64,000 bases of DNA from positions 1,387,880-1,451,879 of the forward strand of contig VWZW01005505.1 in NCBI GenBank assembly GCA_013397115.1, read 5' to 3'. The position numbers were made by a program, and so were the translations under genes. Source of the stretch: Edolisoma coerulescens. Taxonomy: Eukaryota; Chordata; Aves; Passeriformes; Campephagidae. Below are positions 12,661 to 25,735 of this stretch, in pieces; positions within the stretch are counted from its first letter, which is position 1; every line of letters begins with the position of its first letter. The notes beneath the pieces are model-generated. The model ran no database searches, was not told the origin of the DNA, and saw only the letters and a program-made list of their open reading frames with translations.

Positions 12661-15489
12661 ATGACATGAGTAATCGATTCAAGAAGACTTTAATACTTGC
12701 TGAAAGCTTAAACTAGAAAAAGATAAAGAAAAATTAAAAAAAGAGAAAGAAGAACCAAAGCAGGAAACTTCGTGTTGGATTTAATACTTAATTCTGTTAC
12801 CTTGTTTTTTAATCCTGAAAAAATGCTGAACATTGAAGTCAGTAGAAGCAGAGCATGTGTTTAGCAGAGCTGGGCTTGACTTTTACAAATACAAACTGAA
12901 AACAAGAGGGTTGACTCAGCCAAGATATTCAAGTTCTATTTTTCAAATAACCTTCATACGAAGTGGGAATGGTTCCTTCAACATATTTTGGTACATGATT
13001 AATCTTTCTTCCCCCTTCCTATCAGCAGAATCAGCTTGTCATGCTACAGTCATATAAATCTGTGATGCTAGAGTTGCTTGTGTGATGGCAAGGAAATTCA
13101 GTAACCTAGGAGTTAGCTCATTAGGATAATAAGGATAGAACAGTTAGGAAAGCATTAATGATATATTTTGGCTATCAACATGCATTAATTCTACATGTTA
13201 TACTAGTCAAAAATTTGTTTGTGTAAAGTTATTGAAATATAGTATATTGAAAATTCCTCGGCTCTTGGGCTTTCTCCACTGGCACTAATGAGGTAAACAC
13301 TGTGTGAAATGTGGCATGTGGATGAGATGTGTTCTGAGCTTTTATTGTGAATCAGTTGTAAAATATGCTGGATCTCTGCCACAGGAAAAAATGTAATTTA
13401 ACTTATGCCTGTAAACCTATTCTGAGTGAATGAGGTGTTTAAATTGTAAAAATCACAATCAGGGAACTATCAATCAGCATGCTTTGGGCAAGAGAGATTA
13501 CACCAAATATAGTTAGCTTGACAATTCTTGCTTTTAAAAATAAGATCAGTCCTGACCAGAATTTTAAAAAGTATGATGTTTTTTGTTTGTGTGTTTGTTG
13601 AAAGCAATAGATTCTGGTTTAGCAGAATGGTGATTTCAGAGCTTACACAAAATTACAGAATGAATCTGCTGGCATTTACAAGTCATGTGGCACAATATCT
13701 TATGCTAGTGAAGGAAAGAGAACAATTTTCCTAAACAGTCAAATTGGGAAGAAAGTGCCCAAAAATAGTAATTTATAATGAATCAATGGAGCTCTACGTA
13801 TCAGAAGAATACTCAGAAATCCATGGTAACTCCACAGCTGTCTAGCTATCTAGCCTACTGCCACACACTGAAGGACGAACTTTTGACTCAGAGTAACATC
13901 TCTGTTCAATCAAAATACAGGCTCCTGCAGTCCAGAATCAAGCCTTTGTCAAATGTGCAGTCATTAGAGCACTAAGCTGGGAAAGACCTGTTTCCTAGGC
14001 TCAATTTAAAAGGAGTCAAACACACCTCACTAACTTGCCAGGTGTAGTTGTGTATTCTGGTCCATGAAACTATTGAACAAGCTGAACAGGGTCAGCTTCT
14101 CCTTTTCCTACTGGTTCCTGGCAGGAAACTGGAATTCATTGCTGCCTCTGATTGAAGTGCTTATGTGACACTGAGCACATCTGAAATATTCGCAAAGCAT
14201 ACCCTTCCCCTTCCCTATGTTGCAAAAATGAAAGCAGTGCTATGAACAGCAGAAGAACTAAGTATTTTAAAAATTACATCCTGCGTGTCTCACATTAGGA
14301 CCACGATTCTATTTGACAAACAACCTCAATACATCTGTGCTTTGATTTGAGTGTGGGATAATTTTAGATAGCTGTCTCATAAACCAGTGGCAAGTTTGAG
14401 AAATATTGGATTCTTCAACAATCAGCATCATAAAAACCCCATGAAAAGCAATTGCCTCTTCATAACAAATTAAACGAAAAAAAAATAATTGAAGTACCTG
14501 TCATTATGGTAGGACTATATCTCAGACAAAAAGAAACAAAATTGTGACGTACTTGTTCACAGAAATAATGCCACTCTATGCAATGTCTGAAACAGTAAAA
14601 AGTCTGTCACTGTCAAATTGAGTACTAGACTCTTGTGGATATTTACAGTCATCTGTGTCCATGTTAATCTTGGTCATTTGAATTCTAGATTGTAGAGCTT
14701 TATAACCATTTAATATTTTTGATAAGTACACATAATATTTTGAGCTCATATACAGTTACCCTCCTCCTTTCAACATATATATGTAGTGCTAAGCTAGGCA
14801 GTCTTTTAATTCTCATCAGTCTTATTTTGCAGTCATCCTTAATAACTAAGCACTCTCAGTGGTGAAATATAAAATTGTTTCCAGATTTTTGTTCTGTTGT
14901 CCTTATAGCTGTAACACTTTGATGTTGTCCTGATCAGTCCATCAATCAAAGCTAAATATAGTGGGTATACAAAATAGAACAGCAACTGGCCCACTGTTCT
15001 TTCTGTACTATAGCTGGGAGTAATTTGTTACAGGTCTGTAAAATTCTGATATCCAAGAAAGGGTGATCTTTATCAACTTCACACCCTGTAAAAGAAATTA
15101 TTTTTGGAAATTTTTTGCTGAAAATGTCCTAAGTAAGGTGTATGTCATTTTTACTGATGACTGATAAATGAAATGCCATCTCTGAAGCAACAGCACAACT
15201 TTTTTAGTCTAAAGGAAAATATTTAACTTAACACATAATCATATCCAGCAATGACAGTGTGGGAAAATAGACGATCTTCACTACAGTGCTTTCTGCAGAT
15301 ACTATGCTACAAGTATCTGAAAATCCAAGAAGGTATGTCATTTCTTGATCAGTACAGTACCCAAAAAAGGAACAGTTTAGAACACTCAGCTATAAAAAGC
15401 TTTGAAGAACGTTCATGTTTATTTATGTTGCTGTCTCTAGTTTTCTTCCCTGTTTCTTAGTTTGTGATCTTTTTGTAAAGGGTACTTTG

Positions 15490-15780
15490 GAGAAAGTAGA
15501 GCACTTGGCAGACTTCTTTTCAACACAGAGGGCTCAAAATGTCCAATTGCATACAATGTTTGTTTAAGTCCGCAAAAATTCATTATTGAACCCAAGCAGG
15601 ACAATGGACCCTCATGCAAGGATTCAAATTCCCCTTTGTTAACCTTTATGGAGCTCCTGCTAGTCATCTCTCCAGGCTGTTGAGGTCTTTCCAAATGGCA
15701 GCATAACCATGTGGTGTATCAACCTTAGCAGCTTTGTATCATCTGAAAATTTTCTGAGGATGTACTTCATTAATAAATTT
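15490..15780 (-). mobile_element. Old, decayed CR1 LINE fragment (reverse-transcriptase region)
   Basis: On the minus strand, the segment near 15770-15660 follows the CR1 ORF2 order. It has the catalytic DD motif written as TCAGATGATACAAAGCTG, then a stretch resembling ATTCAGAGAGACCTCAACAG with several changes. Further on, one frame shows a VNKGEFESLHEG-type block like the CR1 KFNKGKCKVLHLG block. Similarity fades towards 15490 and the frame is broken. The 85-codon open frame at 15437-15694 is therefore a CR1 remnant, not a host gene. Heavy divergence suggests an old insertion. It lacks the CR1 3' end, so both edges are approximate. Confidence 0.65.
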
Positions 15781-17431
15781 TTTTGATACCTTCAGTCCTT
15801 TCATCTCTCAGACAGGCAGAAGATCAGAACTGCAGAGTCATTCAAAAATAGTTGCTGAAGTGGATCTTTTTCAGTTCAATGACTTGAAAGACAGGGAAGA
15901 TTTCCTCCAGTCTCATTTCTGCTAGAAAATCTGTGATGTTTTATCAGTAGAGAACGCTTTTAACTTTGTCTACAAATACTCTATCTGGCTGACAGTATTG
16001 TCCTCTTTTCTAACCATTGCAGGGAAAAATGAGTGTTTTATCAACCACAGAAGAGATATTTTCTGTGTATCAGCACAATGTCCTTCAGCACAGGTGTTTT
16101 CATAATGATGATATATTATAAAAATTCATGGTGTTCAATGGCTCTCACACTTGTATTTCCACCTCATCTGTCACATGTCAGTATAACTCCACCCTATGCT
16201 CTCAATAATCTTGAAATTATGTTGATAATGCAAAACAATAGTCAATTCTAACTTAATTTTCATCACTAAATTTGACTTCATATTACAAGGAAATATATTT
16301 ATTTATCAGGTGTCTAGAAAACAGGAAGTACTTTTATCATTACATGGATACTTCAGTGAAATTCCTTTAATGAGACTTATGAAAGTACAGTAGAGTCTTC
16401 TCTAAATGACCAGCATCTACAGTCATGTGGAGGACTTTCAAATTATTTTGAGGTAGTCAGATGTACCCTGATAATGTAGACAAGTCAAATGACTCAATAT
16501 CTCTTGCAACTTGCGAGTTAAATTACCTCCAAGTTATTCAAATTCATTTAACTCCTAGCAACTTAATGCATAGTTTAAAATAGAAATTTTTATTTAGTAT
16601 GTGTTTATTCTAATACACATGTAACATGCTTGGATTTAAGGTTTAAAAGAGATGAAGTCCACCTTTTACTACGGGCTTTTGAACATCAGCTAAAATAATG
16701 TCAGTGAATAGTAATTTTATGATCACCCTTTCAAAGAGAGGCAGTATTTGTCAACACTCAGTATGTGCCAGAACAATTTCTTCTTTTTTTTCATGACTGC
16801 AAAACTATTGGTTCATAATATTACAAGATCTCATAATTGAGTATTAGCAGAGTATTTTATAAAAATATATCAATGCCTATTATTTAGCAATATCATTTTT
16901 CAATAGCAATGTGACAGCAGAGCTTAAGCAGTAAATAGTCTTTTAAGGCATTTTAAAACCAAATTTTTCAAGTTAAGCTCCTAATTTGGCTATTACATTG
17001 GAAGAATATTTTGTAGCATTAAAAGTTGTCTATTCTAATGTTTTGCTTCAAGAACTTTTAAAAAGAAATTTTGATATGTGATTTTTAAAAGGTTTTATTT
17101 TATGAGAGAAAAAAGACAAAATAAAGGATCTGTTAATTTAAGGTAGCTCACTTCAGGGATCTCCTGATTAACACTGGGGTGAATGAGGTGGTCTTATAGT
17201 AAGAAAAAAAAACAGACAACCTGTCAAACAATTATGTGGAGGTTTTTCAGTAAGACTGATACTTACATGTATAGTTATTAAAAATGGAGGTAGATGCATG
17301 TGTTTAATATGATGCATAGTAGTTAGGAAGTTGTACTGCAAGACTAGGACTGAGCAATAGCAGTCTATAAAAGTTCTTTGCTCTAAGACCAGTCCAGTAC
17401 CTGCCCAAAGTCAGCATAAATTAAAATTATT

Positions 17432-17458
17432 AAAAAAAAAAATAAAATAAAATAAAAG
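17432..17458. repeat. A-rich simple repeat, (AAAAT)n-like
   Basis: An A run followed by three AAAAT-type units. No retroelement body adjoins it, so I treat it as a simple repeat and not as a poly(A) tail. Confidence 0.8.
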
Positions 17459-18117
17459 AACTGAAAGAACTGAGAGGATCTAAAGCACTTTAACTTTCTA
17501 GAAAATAAAACACTTACTGATATAACCCCTGAGCCGTTCCTGTATAACTGCTTGTACTACTTGTCTTCTTGTCCCCCACTTGCACTACAGTTCGACACTA
17601 CATATGGTGTTAAAGTAAATATGTGTTTCATAGGCAGTGAAAATACATTCAGAGATACAGTAATCTTCATCAGTGTGCAGATGGCAAAAAAGGTGAACTT
17701 CCTTTTACCCTGTTAATGCTGATTGTTCATTTCATTTAAACAACAAATTTCTTTTATTTATTCAGTCTCTACCCCCCCTCCCCCCATATTTATCATCGTA
17801 CAGTTTATGTAATAAAAACATTTAGGCTTTTGTTTAATTTCATGCACAATACTGGGATTTTTCCAAATATGTGTCTTTTATGCTTATGCTTGGATTTAAA
17901 TTCAGAGATTCTCTAAGATTTTTGCTTCATACTTGAAAAAGGCAGATTCTCCAAGTTATCGCTGAAATAAGTGCAAAATTACTCTGTAATTTTCTGTAGG
18001 TATATTAGTCTAGAAAACTGGGAAGAGATGTGCTAACAGTCTTTATAGAGAAGGCAAAAGCTGTTTTTCTTTTTCATTCAGAATAGGAAGGAAATGAAAT
18101 TATAATTTCACATTCAT

Positions 18118-18182
18118 GTAGAGAGATTCAGACTGGACACTAGGAAAATACTCCTAAGCACTGAACTAAATGATCTACGGTT
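18118..18182 (+). mobile_element. Possible very old CR1 trace
   Basis: TTCAGACTGGACACTAGGAA resembles the CR1 ORF2 C-terminal coding stretch (typically GATTGGATATTAGGAAAAA), and AACTAAATGATCT resembles the CR1 tail GGACTAGATGATCT. The two bits are closer together than in an intact CR1. This would need an internal deletion; chance similarity is possible. Confidence 0.25.
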
Positions 18183-21100
18183 GTTGTTGAAATTTTATAA
18201 TTAGAATTTTCGCTTAAAGACTAGCTAAAAATTCCTGGTAATCACCTAGGGATTCCTAGTACTGCTTCGTCAAGGGGGATATGTGGTTTATGCCTCAAGC
18301 TCTCATCTAGGCAAATATTTTGATTTCTAGTTGTCCCTATTTTCCATAATTTGAGCATTTCAGTATTGGCACATAGTCATGCAATATTTTTATTCTGCTT
18401 AAATCCAAATAATTAGTTCATTATTATGACGCTATTTAAGGGATTTTTTTCACTTTATGATACCTCTGTTGTGCAGCCACACACTGACATTTCTTTGTTC
18501 TCGTATGCACAAAGAGAAAACAGTCACACTTAGTCAGAATCATACTTTAGGGCAAAGGAGGAGGAAAATGAGGGGAATAAAAAAGAAATTCTGCACAAGA
18601 CAACACAGATGCAGTCTTCATTAAATTCTGATAACTTCAGCATCATTCTTTTCATTTTTTCAATCACTTTCAGAGTGGAGAGTAGATTATAAAGTACAAA
18701 CCTTCAGAGATATCATGGTTTGCTTCTAATTTGCTTGGGTCCAAAGCCAACAGAAAAGTAGGTCCAAAATACATGGAGAAGTCTGAAAACACTAAAATAC
18801 CTAGAAAGATGTAAAGGCAGCACAAAATATTAAATATCCAGTGGTTTCATTGTATCATTAATGCTAGGCAGAAACTTTTTATTCAATTTTCTCAAAATGG
18901 TGGTTATATAGTGGGAAATAAGGGTAATTTCAGGTGATTTTTTTAGAGAAAACAGTCTTAAATGAAGAGCTACAATTCTAATTTCACACATGCTGTTCTC
19001 ATGTAAATCACTCATTCAGAATTATATTAAAAAACTGGTAGTATATCTAGGACAACACTTGTTTTTAAAGGAATATGATAAATAGTTGTTTTCCTTGCCT
19101 TGGGTTTGACAGTATTGTGACTTCTATAGTAAATCACATTTACATAAGCTATGGTATGGGTCATGGCAGAGGAAAGGGAAGGCCCTCAGAATATTTCTGT
19201 TAATGTAGTTAATCAGCTATTTTCTCAAAGATTCATTAACAGAAGAGGTCTTTTAGTCTGTAACTTTCATGCAAAACATGAAAACTACATTGAAATATTG
19301 CAGTAAAAGATTAAGAACCGTAGCTGTTATAACTTGGCTTGAAGTAAGTTCTTTTATTAGATAAACTTCCTAGTGCTTTTCTGATTTCCACCGGCAGAAT
19401 ATGACGGATGCAGGTACTAACTCTCCTGAAAAAATTATCAATATGTTACCTTAGGAAATTACATGAAAAAACTGTTTCAAGACTTACATTGCTGATATTT
19501 CTGATCCAGAAAAATATTGTCTGGCGGTGCAATCAGTAGGGATTTATGAACATGAGTTTAATGAGAAAATCAGGCAGCATATTCACATATATGTGTATAG
19601 GAACAGAACCTGTCCATTTTGTTTCTCTTACACGAAAGAGGATTAAAAAATGTCAATGTGTAATCATTGAAATTCAAAATGTGGTGGAGACAACAGTTTC
19701 AGTAATAACTCTAATAACTTAAAATGAGGACTTCTTTCTCAGCAACTTACCTGCAGTAACCAATTATGTGAATCATCTCCATTCATTTCAATATAAAATT
19801 TAACTATTTGGGCTTTCTCCAGGTCAACAGTAACAGATGGACTCCCTTCTTCTTAAGCTGCACCATTTAAATCTGGGACAGACCTCTGTCTATGCATCTT
19901 TATTATAAAACAAGTCAAACAGAGTAACTGTGCAAAATTATAAGCTTTTCTTGGACTGGTAAAAGAGTATATTATAGATTTAATGTGCCTTATTATATAG
20001 TGGAATTATTACAGCATTTACCGGAGTCTCCAAATTATGTGAATTCTGTTAGAAGTGCAGCCTAGGAAGTCTCAATCAACATATATGGAACAGAAGTCAG
20101 ATCAGTTATAATTTTACCAACTTCATTATTTTAACCTGCATATCTCCAATCAAAGCAGAAAAATCGACTGGTGTTCTGTTTTAGGACTGTAAGCAGCCTG
20201 GTGTACAAAACATAAACATGTTCTGTACACAAATTTCCCCTGGCAGTGTCTAGCAACTGTACTGTCTTGTGAAGAAAAGAATTCAAATATATACGTGCAA
20301 ATTGTTCACACAGCTTTTCACTGGGAAAATTCTAGCAACTTTTACACTTTTCTGGAACCTCGCCACATCACCGAGAATTTCAAGGAACAAAGGGTGATTG
20401 ATTAAAAAAAGGATATTACTACCAATCTGATCTCCTCTAGCTTTTAAAAGCAAAGGTGACCTAGATTTAGTTGTCTATTTTGTAGCAATGTTCTTAGGTA
20501 TATTCAACTAGTATTAGTTATGCTTGTTTGCTTAGTGTATTACATCTATCATTACTGCATATTGAGGTTGAAATGCCATTACACATGTATTCATGGATAG
20601 AAGTACCACTACAGTTTCATTTTCCCATTTGATTAATATCATCCTTCATAGTGTTATATTACAACATAACCCACAACCTACAAAAATTTTACATTATATA
20701 TGCGCACACATACACATTTAATCTATGTAAACATGAATAAAAATTTAAGAGGATCTACATGTTCTAGAACATTTTTATTAGTCAGCTGAATATGACTGGG
20801 AGACCTAAACCCTTTAGAATATAAACTTTTGACAGACATATACTTAGGAGATTATTTTGTGACCAAGTCAATGAAAAGGAGATTAAGATTTGTATGTATT
20901 TCCAGTACAGTGGTTCCTTTGGAACAGTTGTCTGTCCATTTGCTCATCTTCTTCAGTAAAGAAAAGCAGCATGTCACAGTGAAGAATTCGTTGCCTCATT
21001 GTCTCATTTGTGTGACATAAGAACGCTCACAGCATCAGTGCTACTTTTAAAGCTCTCCACAATGGAACCATCTCATGTTAACTTCTCCATAGCAGCATCC

Positions 21101-24100
21101 CCTTGATATTCCAATCTGGCTTCCTTTCTTTCCATACATGGGAGTATTTCTCTACAATACTTTTTTCCAGAGTGTAGTTCCCCTAAAATATACATATTTG
21201 AATTTCTGTCCTTGATATGTGCATAAAACATAAGCATTTGATAGTCTGGTTTATTCAGACCCACACTCTCCCTCCCATTTCATGAGTAAATCGGTCAGGA
21301 ATTTTTATAAAGAACATAAAGGAGGAAATAATTATTAGAATGAAAAATCTTCCAGGCTTTTATTTAAAAAGATGGATCATCTAGCAAGCCAGCATTCCAT
21401 ACTCAAGATCATATACTTGTCAGGCCTTATTTTTAAAACTTAATGTCTAGAAGTAAACTAGGACAGCAAAATATTGCAATAATAATTTATTTTCCTATTC
21501 AAATAACAAAAATAAAAGCAGAATAAGACTAAACATAAACAGTAGGCACACACTAGATTTATAAGGGAAATTATGAGAATGAATCAAGCCTTGTAATTCG
21601 TCTTTTCAAGTTCATGGCAAATGCTATTGAGTTTAGAAAGAACAACATTAGGCATTAATCACTGCTTTAATATTAAAATTTAAGAATGTGTTATACCACA
21701 TCAAAGTTCATGGAACTTATTAATATGTTTCCAGTTAAACATACTTTAAAGTCTTTTGCTGACTAGGAATGGCTTCCAAAATGAAAACCTGATGTAATAA
21801 ATCTCACTTTTTCTCTAAACTAATTAATTTCCTGCTGCTATCTTTTCATTGTTGTTTTTCAAGTGCATGGTGACATTTCATCATATTCACCTATTTTAGA
21901 TGAAAAGATGGTTTCATTTTTAAAATCAATATTGGCTTTTTGGACTTGTCTTTGCTTGCATTAATACCTCGCTGTGCAGAATATATGAAGATGGTCACAG
22001 CAGAGATCTCTTTAGTCCTCACACTAGGTTATGTCTTTGATCATCTATTAACTGAGACTATAGTATATTAACTTTCAGCTGAGTCTAGATAAAAGGTTTC
22101 TGTGAGTAGAAAGTTGCCTTCTCTGCCATTCAGCTCTCTAGGATATTAATAATGAGCAATATATGAGCTGTCTTTCCTTATAAACAATGTAGACTGGAGA
22201 GAACTAATGCTCAAACACATTTTTCTGCATCGATTTACTGTGTTTGATACATTGACAGAACTTCATATAACTTCATATGTCTTAAAAGAAGAAAGCCCTT
22301 GAAAAGAGTGAAAAAAAGGAAAGCAAACATAGGCTTTGAAGATGTAAGTAAACCAATGTCATTATAGATTAAAGTGAAAGAGGAATAGTCCACACAACTT
22401 TGTAAAAATTAACTTGACCAAGTGGTTTGAAAGGCTCTTTCAATTAGTTCTTTTGAATCCTATACCATCTTTGAGTCAATGAGTCAGAAGAACTTAACTA
22501 GTGCCAGGGTTGGACAGACTAGAAGCCTGTTCTAATCCCATATCTCTAATAATGACCAGAGGCTGATATTGCAGAGAATAACTTGGGTAAAATTGACAGA
22601 CAAAATTAAATGTTCTTAAATTAATCTTCCAAATTGATTTGTAGTTTAATATTTGTTGTAAAAATTTTCATACCTCTGACTATTCTGGATATGCTAAGTA
22701 TCATAACTTTAAAAAAACCCCTGAGATTTCTTTGCTTCACCAGCTTTCACTGCTGATAAAATATATTAATTATAAATTTTGATAATAAACCTATAATTCC
22801 TTTGATATTTTTAACTTTAGTTATTCTTGTATTTGGAGATAGGGAGAATTTATATTATGAAGCAGGATGTATAGCTGGCAGCCCAAAACTTGACTGTTAG
22901 CATGCAGTGTTTTGCTACTGTAGACAGTAATAATCATTATGAATACTTTTTGAAAATTAGTGCCAGGACAGCACTTATACATTCCTTGTTGTTGAGCTGC
23001 ATTCTTTTGATTTTATTTTTTTGGTTTTAAATATGTAGTATGTTAACTTAATACCACATACTAGTTCTTTCTGGCAGAGGAAAAAGTTGAAACACTTATA
23101 TGTACATTTTTAGTGTATCTTCCATTTCTATCAAACAGAATTTGAGGTTTAGGTGTGGGGTTTTTTGCTTCAATTTTCTGCAACAAAGAAATCTATGAAG
23201 GGAAGAGTTGCACCTGGAAGTAATAGCTATTATCTTAGTCCGGTTTCAGTGGGTACAGTTTCATGATTTCTCTTCATTTGATGAGCAAAGAAAAATAATG
23301 CAGGAAGTCAAATAGAGTGTTTTATCAATGCATCTGATAAGTAGAGTTAGTAATGCAACGGGTAAGCAGATCAAAATCAGGAGTGTGCTAGGTTATGCAA
23401 TAACAGCAGTGGATGAGAGAGGAAAAATGTAATTCTTTGAAAGTCCGAGGTGCCTCTTGATAGCCAGGTGGAGAGCAAGGACAAAAGTGTTCCCACCAGG
23501 AAGAAAGCTACATTCTTGCTAGATACAGGAAAAGTATCAGATTTGTTCCCTGACCTTTTTTTCTCTTACAAAAGATGGAAAGGGGCAAGGCAAGGACCAT
23601 TTTATCCAACAGAATCAGTTCAGGAAGGTATTTCTTAAGTTGCTAGAGAAAGATTCCAACTTGATCTGAAAGAGAGAGAAGTAGAGGCTAGCTGACAGAC
23701 TGAAGAAGGTGAAGATCTTTATTGTTATATATAATCCTACTGTGCTTTTTTTAGGGTAAGAATTCTGTTACCACGAAACTTGGCTTTTTGCTAAACATGT
23801 TTTGGTCTTTCAATTCGGCCTAGTGAGCAAGTTAACTCTGACCTCTCTCACAGATAACAAAACATTCCCAACTGTGCCTATGGAGATCATTAAAAGTAGA
23901 CTAGGGGTCACTAGTAGGTGCTTGGTTCCCTTGTTCACTGTATTTAAAGAATAATGCCATGTGCCTCCATAGAATTCACAAAGCAGTTGGAAAGCAGAGA
24001 ACACAGAGGTCAGGGGAGGCACATTCATATTTTGAGGATATGTGATAACTAGAAAAATTATTTTGATGGGCAGCATGTTAAAGGTCTCAGATACCATCTA

Positions 24101-25593
24101 CTAACATTTTGGGGAATGTTACAGATTATCTGAACATTTACGTGGTTAAGATACAGATGACTGGTGCAGCTCCTTGCTTCAGTCTTCTTTCACCACTGCT
24201 ATAAAATGGGATACAGAGGTGTTTTGGCCCCAAACACAGCAACTGTGCATCACAGAGGACTCTTCTGTGCTCCAGAAAGATCTCTGATAGTACAGCTTGC
24301 ATTCCAAGACTTCTTTGTGGTTAGAGATATTTGTCTTGTCTCTGTCATTCTTTCCTATGAATCTTGCTTTGGACCTTTGGACCCTAAACTCTTAACAAAC
24401 GTGTTAGCTCAAACTTCTTGATGCCAAAGAATATGGTAAATTTACATGACAGGACAGATTTTCATTAAAATAATAAAGCCCAAAGGAAATGAACAGTCAT
24501 GATCTAATGCTAATCCATTTAGCACCGTATATTTATGCACAGCATCCTGGTATTTATGGTTATACTGTGGCATCCTGTGAAACAGTTTCCTTAGGGACCT
24601 ACAGTAAAGCAGAGGAAATATTTTGTTAGCACAAAAGATTTTACTAAGTAAGAACATGAGGTCATTTTGACAGTAACTTGAATTTCAAATTCACACCAAA
24701 AGACAAACCTGAGAACAGACTTCGCAGCAAACTGTAGGCTTTTTCTGATGAATACGTTTCAATTCTTCTTAACCAAAAATCCCTGCTTCTCCTGATGGAA
24801 ATCATCAGAGATCAGAAATTCAAAACCCACCAGACAAATATCCAGACATCTTCAAAGTGACATTTTTAGCTCTAAAACATTTTATATGGGAAATCCATAT
24901 AGTTGGGTTGGCCTTCCCAGTGCCAAATTAGAGTTAGCAGAGTAGCCTATTCACTTGGAGCCATTTGGCCCTCTGGAACATCCTCAAAACATTTTGTGTA
25001 CTTCAGAAATCTTTATAGTGACTCTCTGTCCATTTTCTTAGTACACTAATACTGATCTAAAGTTTTTAGTTTGAAGTATGCAAAAGGTACTTTGACTTAA
25101 ACATAATGGAACTTGGCTGTTGTGAGATACTCTTTCAACTTCTGAACCCAAATTTAAGAAAATTCAGGGCTAACGAACTCATGAGGCTATAATCTGAAGA
25201 AAATGGTTATAATTTCCTGGTATACTTTGGCCAGATAAATCAGCTTTCACTATATTTGCCAAGAACTATTGGAGCATACAAGCCTATCTGGCTTCATGTT
25301 ACACAGGACTCTTGGAAATGAAACTAACCACATTTTGTTGAGCAATATTCTTTCTTTACATCTTGGAATTTTATGCTTTCTCCTCCTTGTGTAGAAGGCA
25401 CTACCATGACTTTTATAAAGTTTTGGGTAACATGCCATTGAGGTAATTACAAGAAGGGAACTGTGATGCACACTATTTAGATACCAGGCAGAATACTACC
25501 ATTAATGCAATTTATGGGAAGTTATCCAAAATCCACATACTCTATGATGTCTAGAAAACCTTGTATAAAATGTATAGTCAGTAATTATATTTC

Positions 25594-25735
25594 TCCACCT
25601 TTAATTTCTTATAAGAAAACAACCAGTTTAAATTACTTTCGAAGGGTCATTTTGGCTTATACTTTTCCACCTTGAATTTATCATAAACTGTTTAAATTAC
25701 TTTGGAAAAGGTTTTTTGGCTGGTGTTTCTTCAAC
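25594..25735. repeat. Diverged tandem duplication, unit about 70 bases
   Basis: Copy 1 (25594-25665) and copy 2 (25666 to about 25735) share, in order, TCCACCTT, AATTT, ATAA, GTTTAAATTACTTT, GAA and TTTTGGCT. Copy 2 has lost about six bases near its middle. The sharing of several blocks in the same order and spacing supports a local duplication that has since drifted. No gene or known transposon overlaps it. Confidence 0.75.

Larger units (their letters stand above)
10168..15489. other. Gene-free A/T-rich host DNA
   Basis: No supported gene. Holds the hairpin at 10.93 kb and a TA/CA microsatellite at 12.63 kb. Overlapping short open frames on both strands near 11.8-12.1 kb carry no recognisable domain. 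Confidence 0.5.
15781..25593. other. Gene-free A/T-rich host DNA
   Basis: No supported gene. Contains an (AAAAT)n tract (17.43 kb), a C-rich run (17772-17785) and a doubtful CR1 trace at 18.12 kb. Small open frames (under 100 codons) at 23.45-24.66 kb lie on both strands and show nothing recognisable. Confidence 0.5.
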
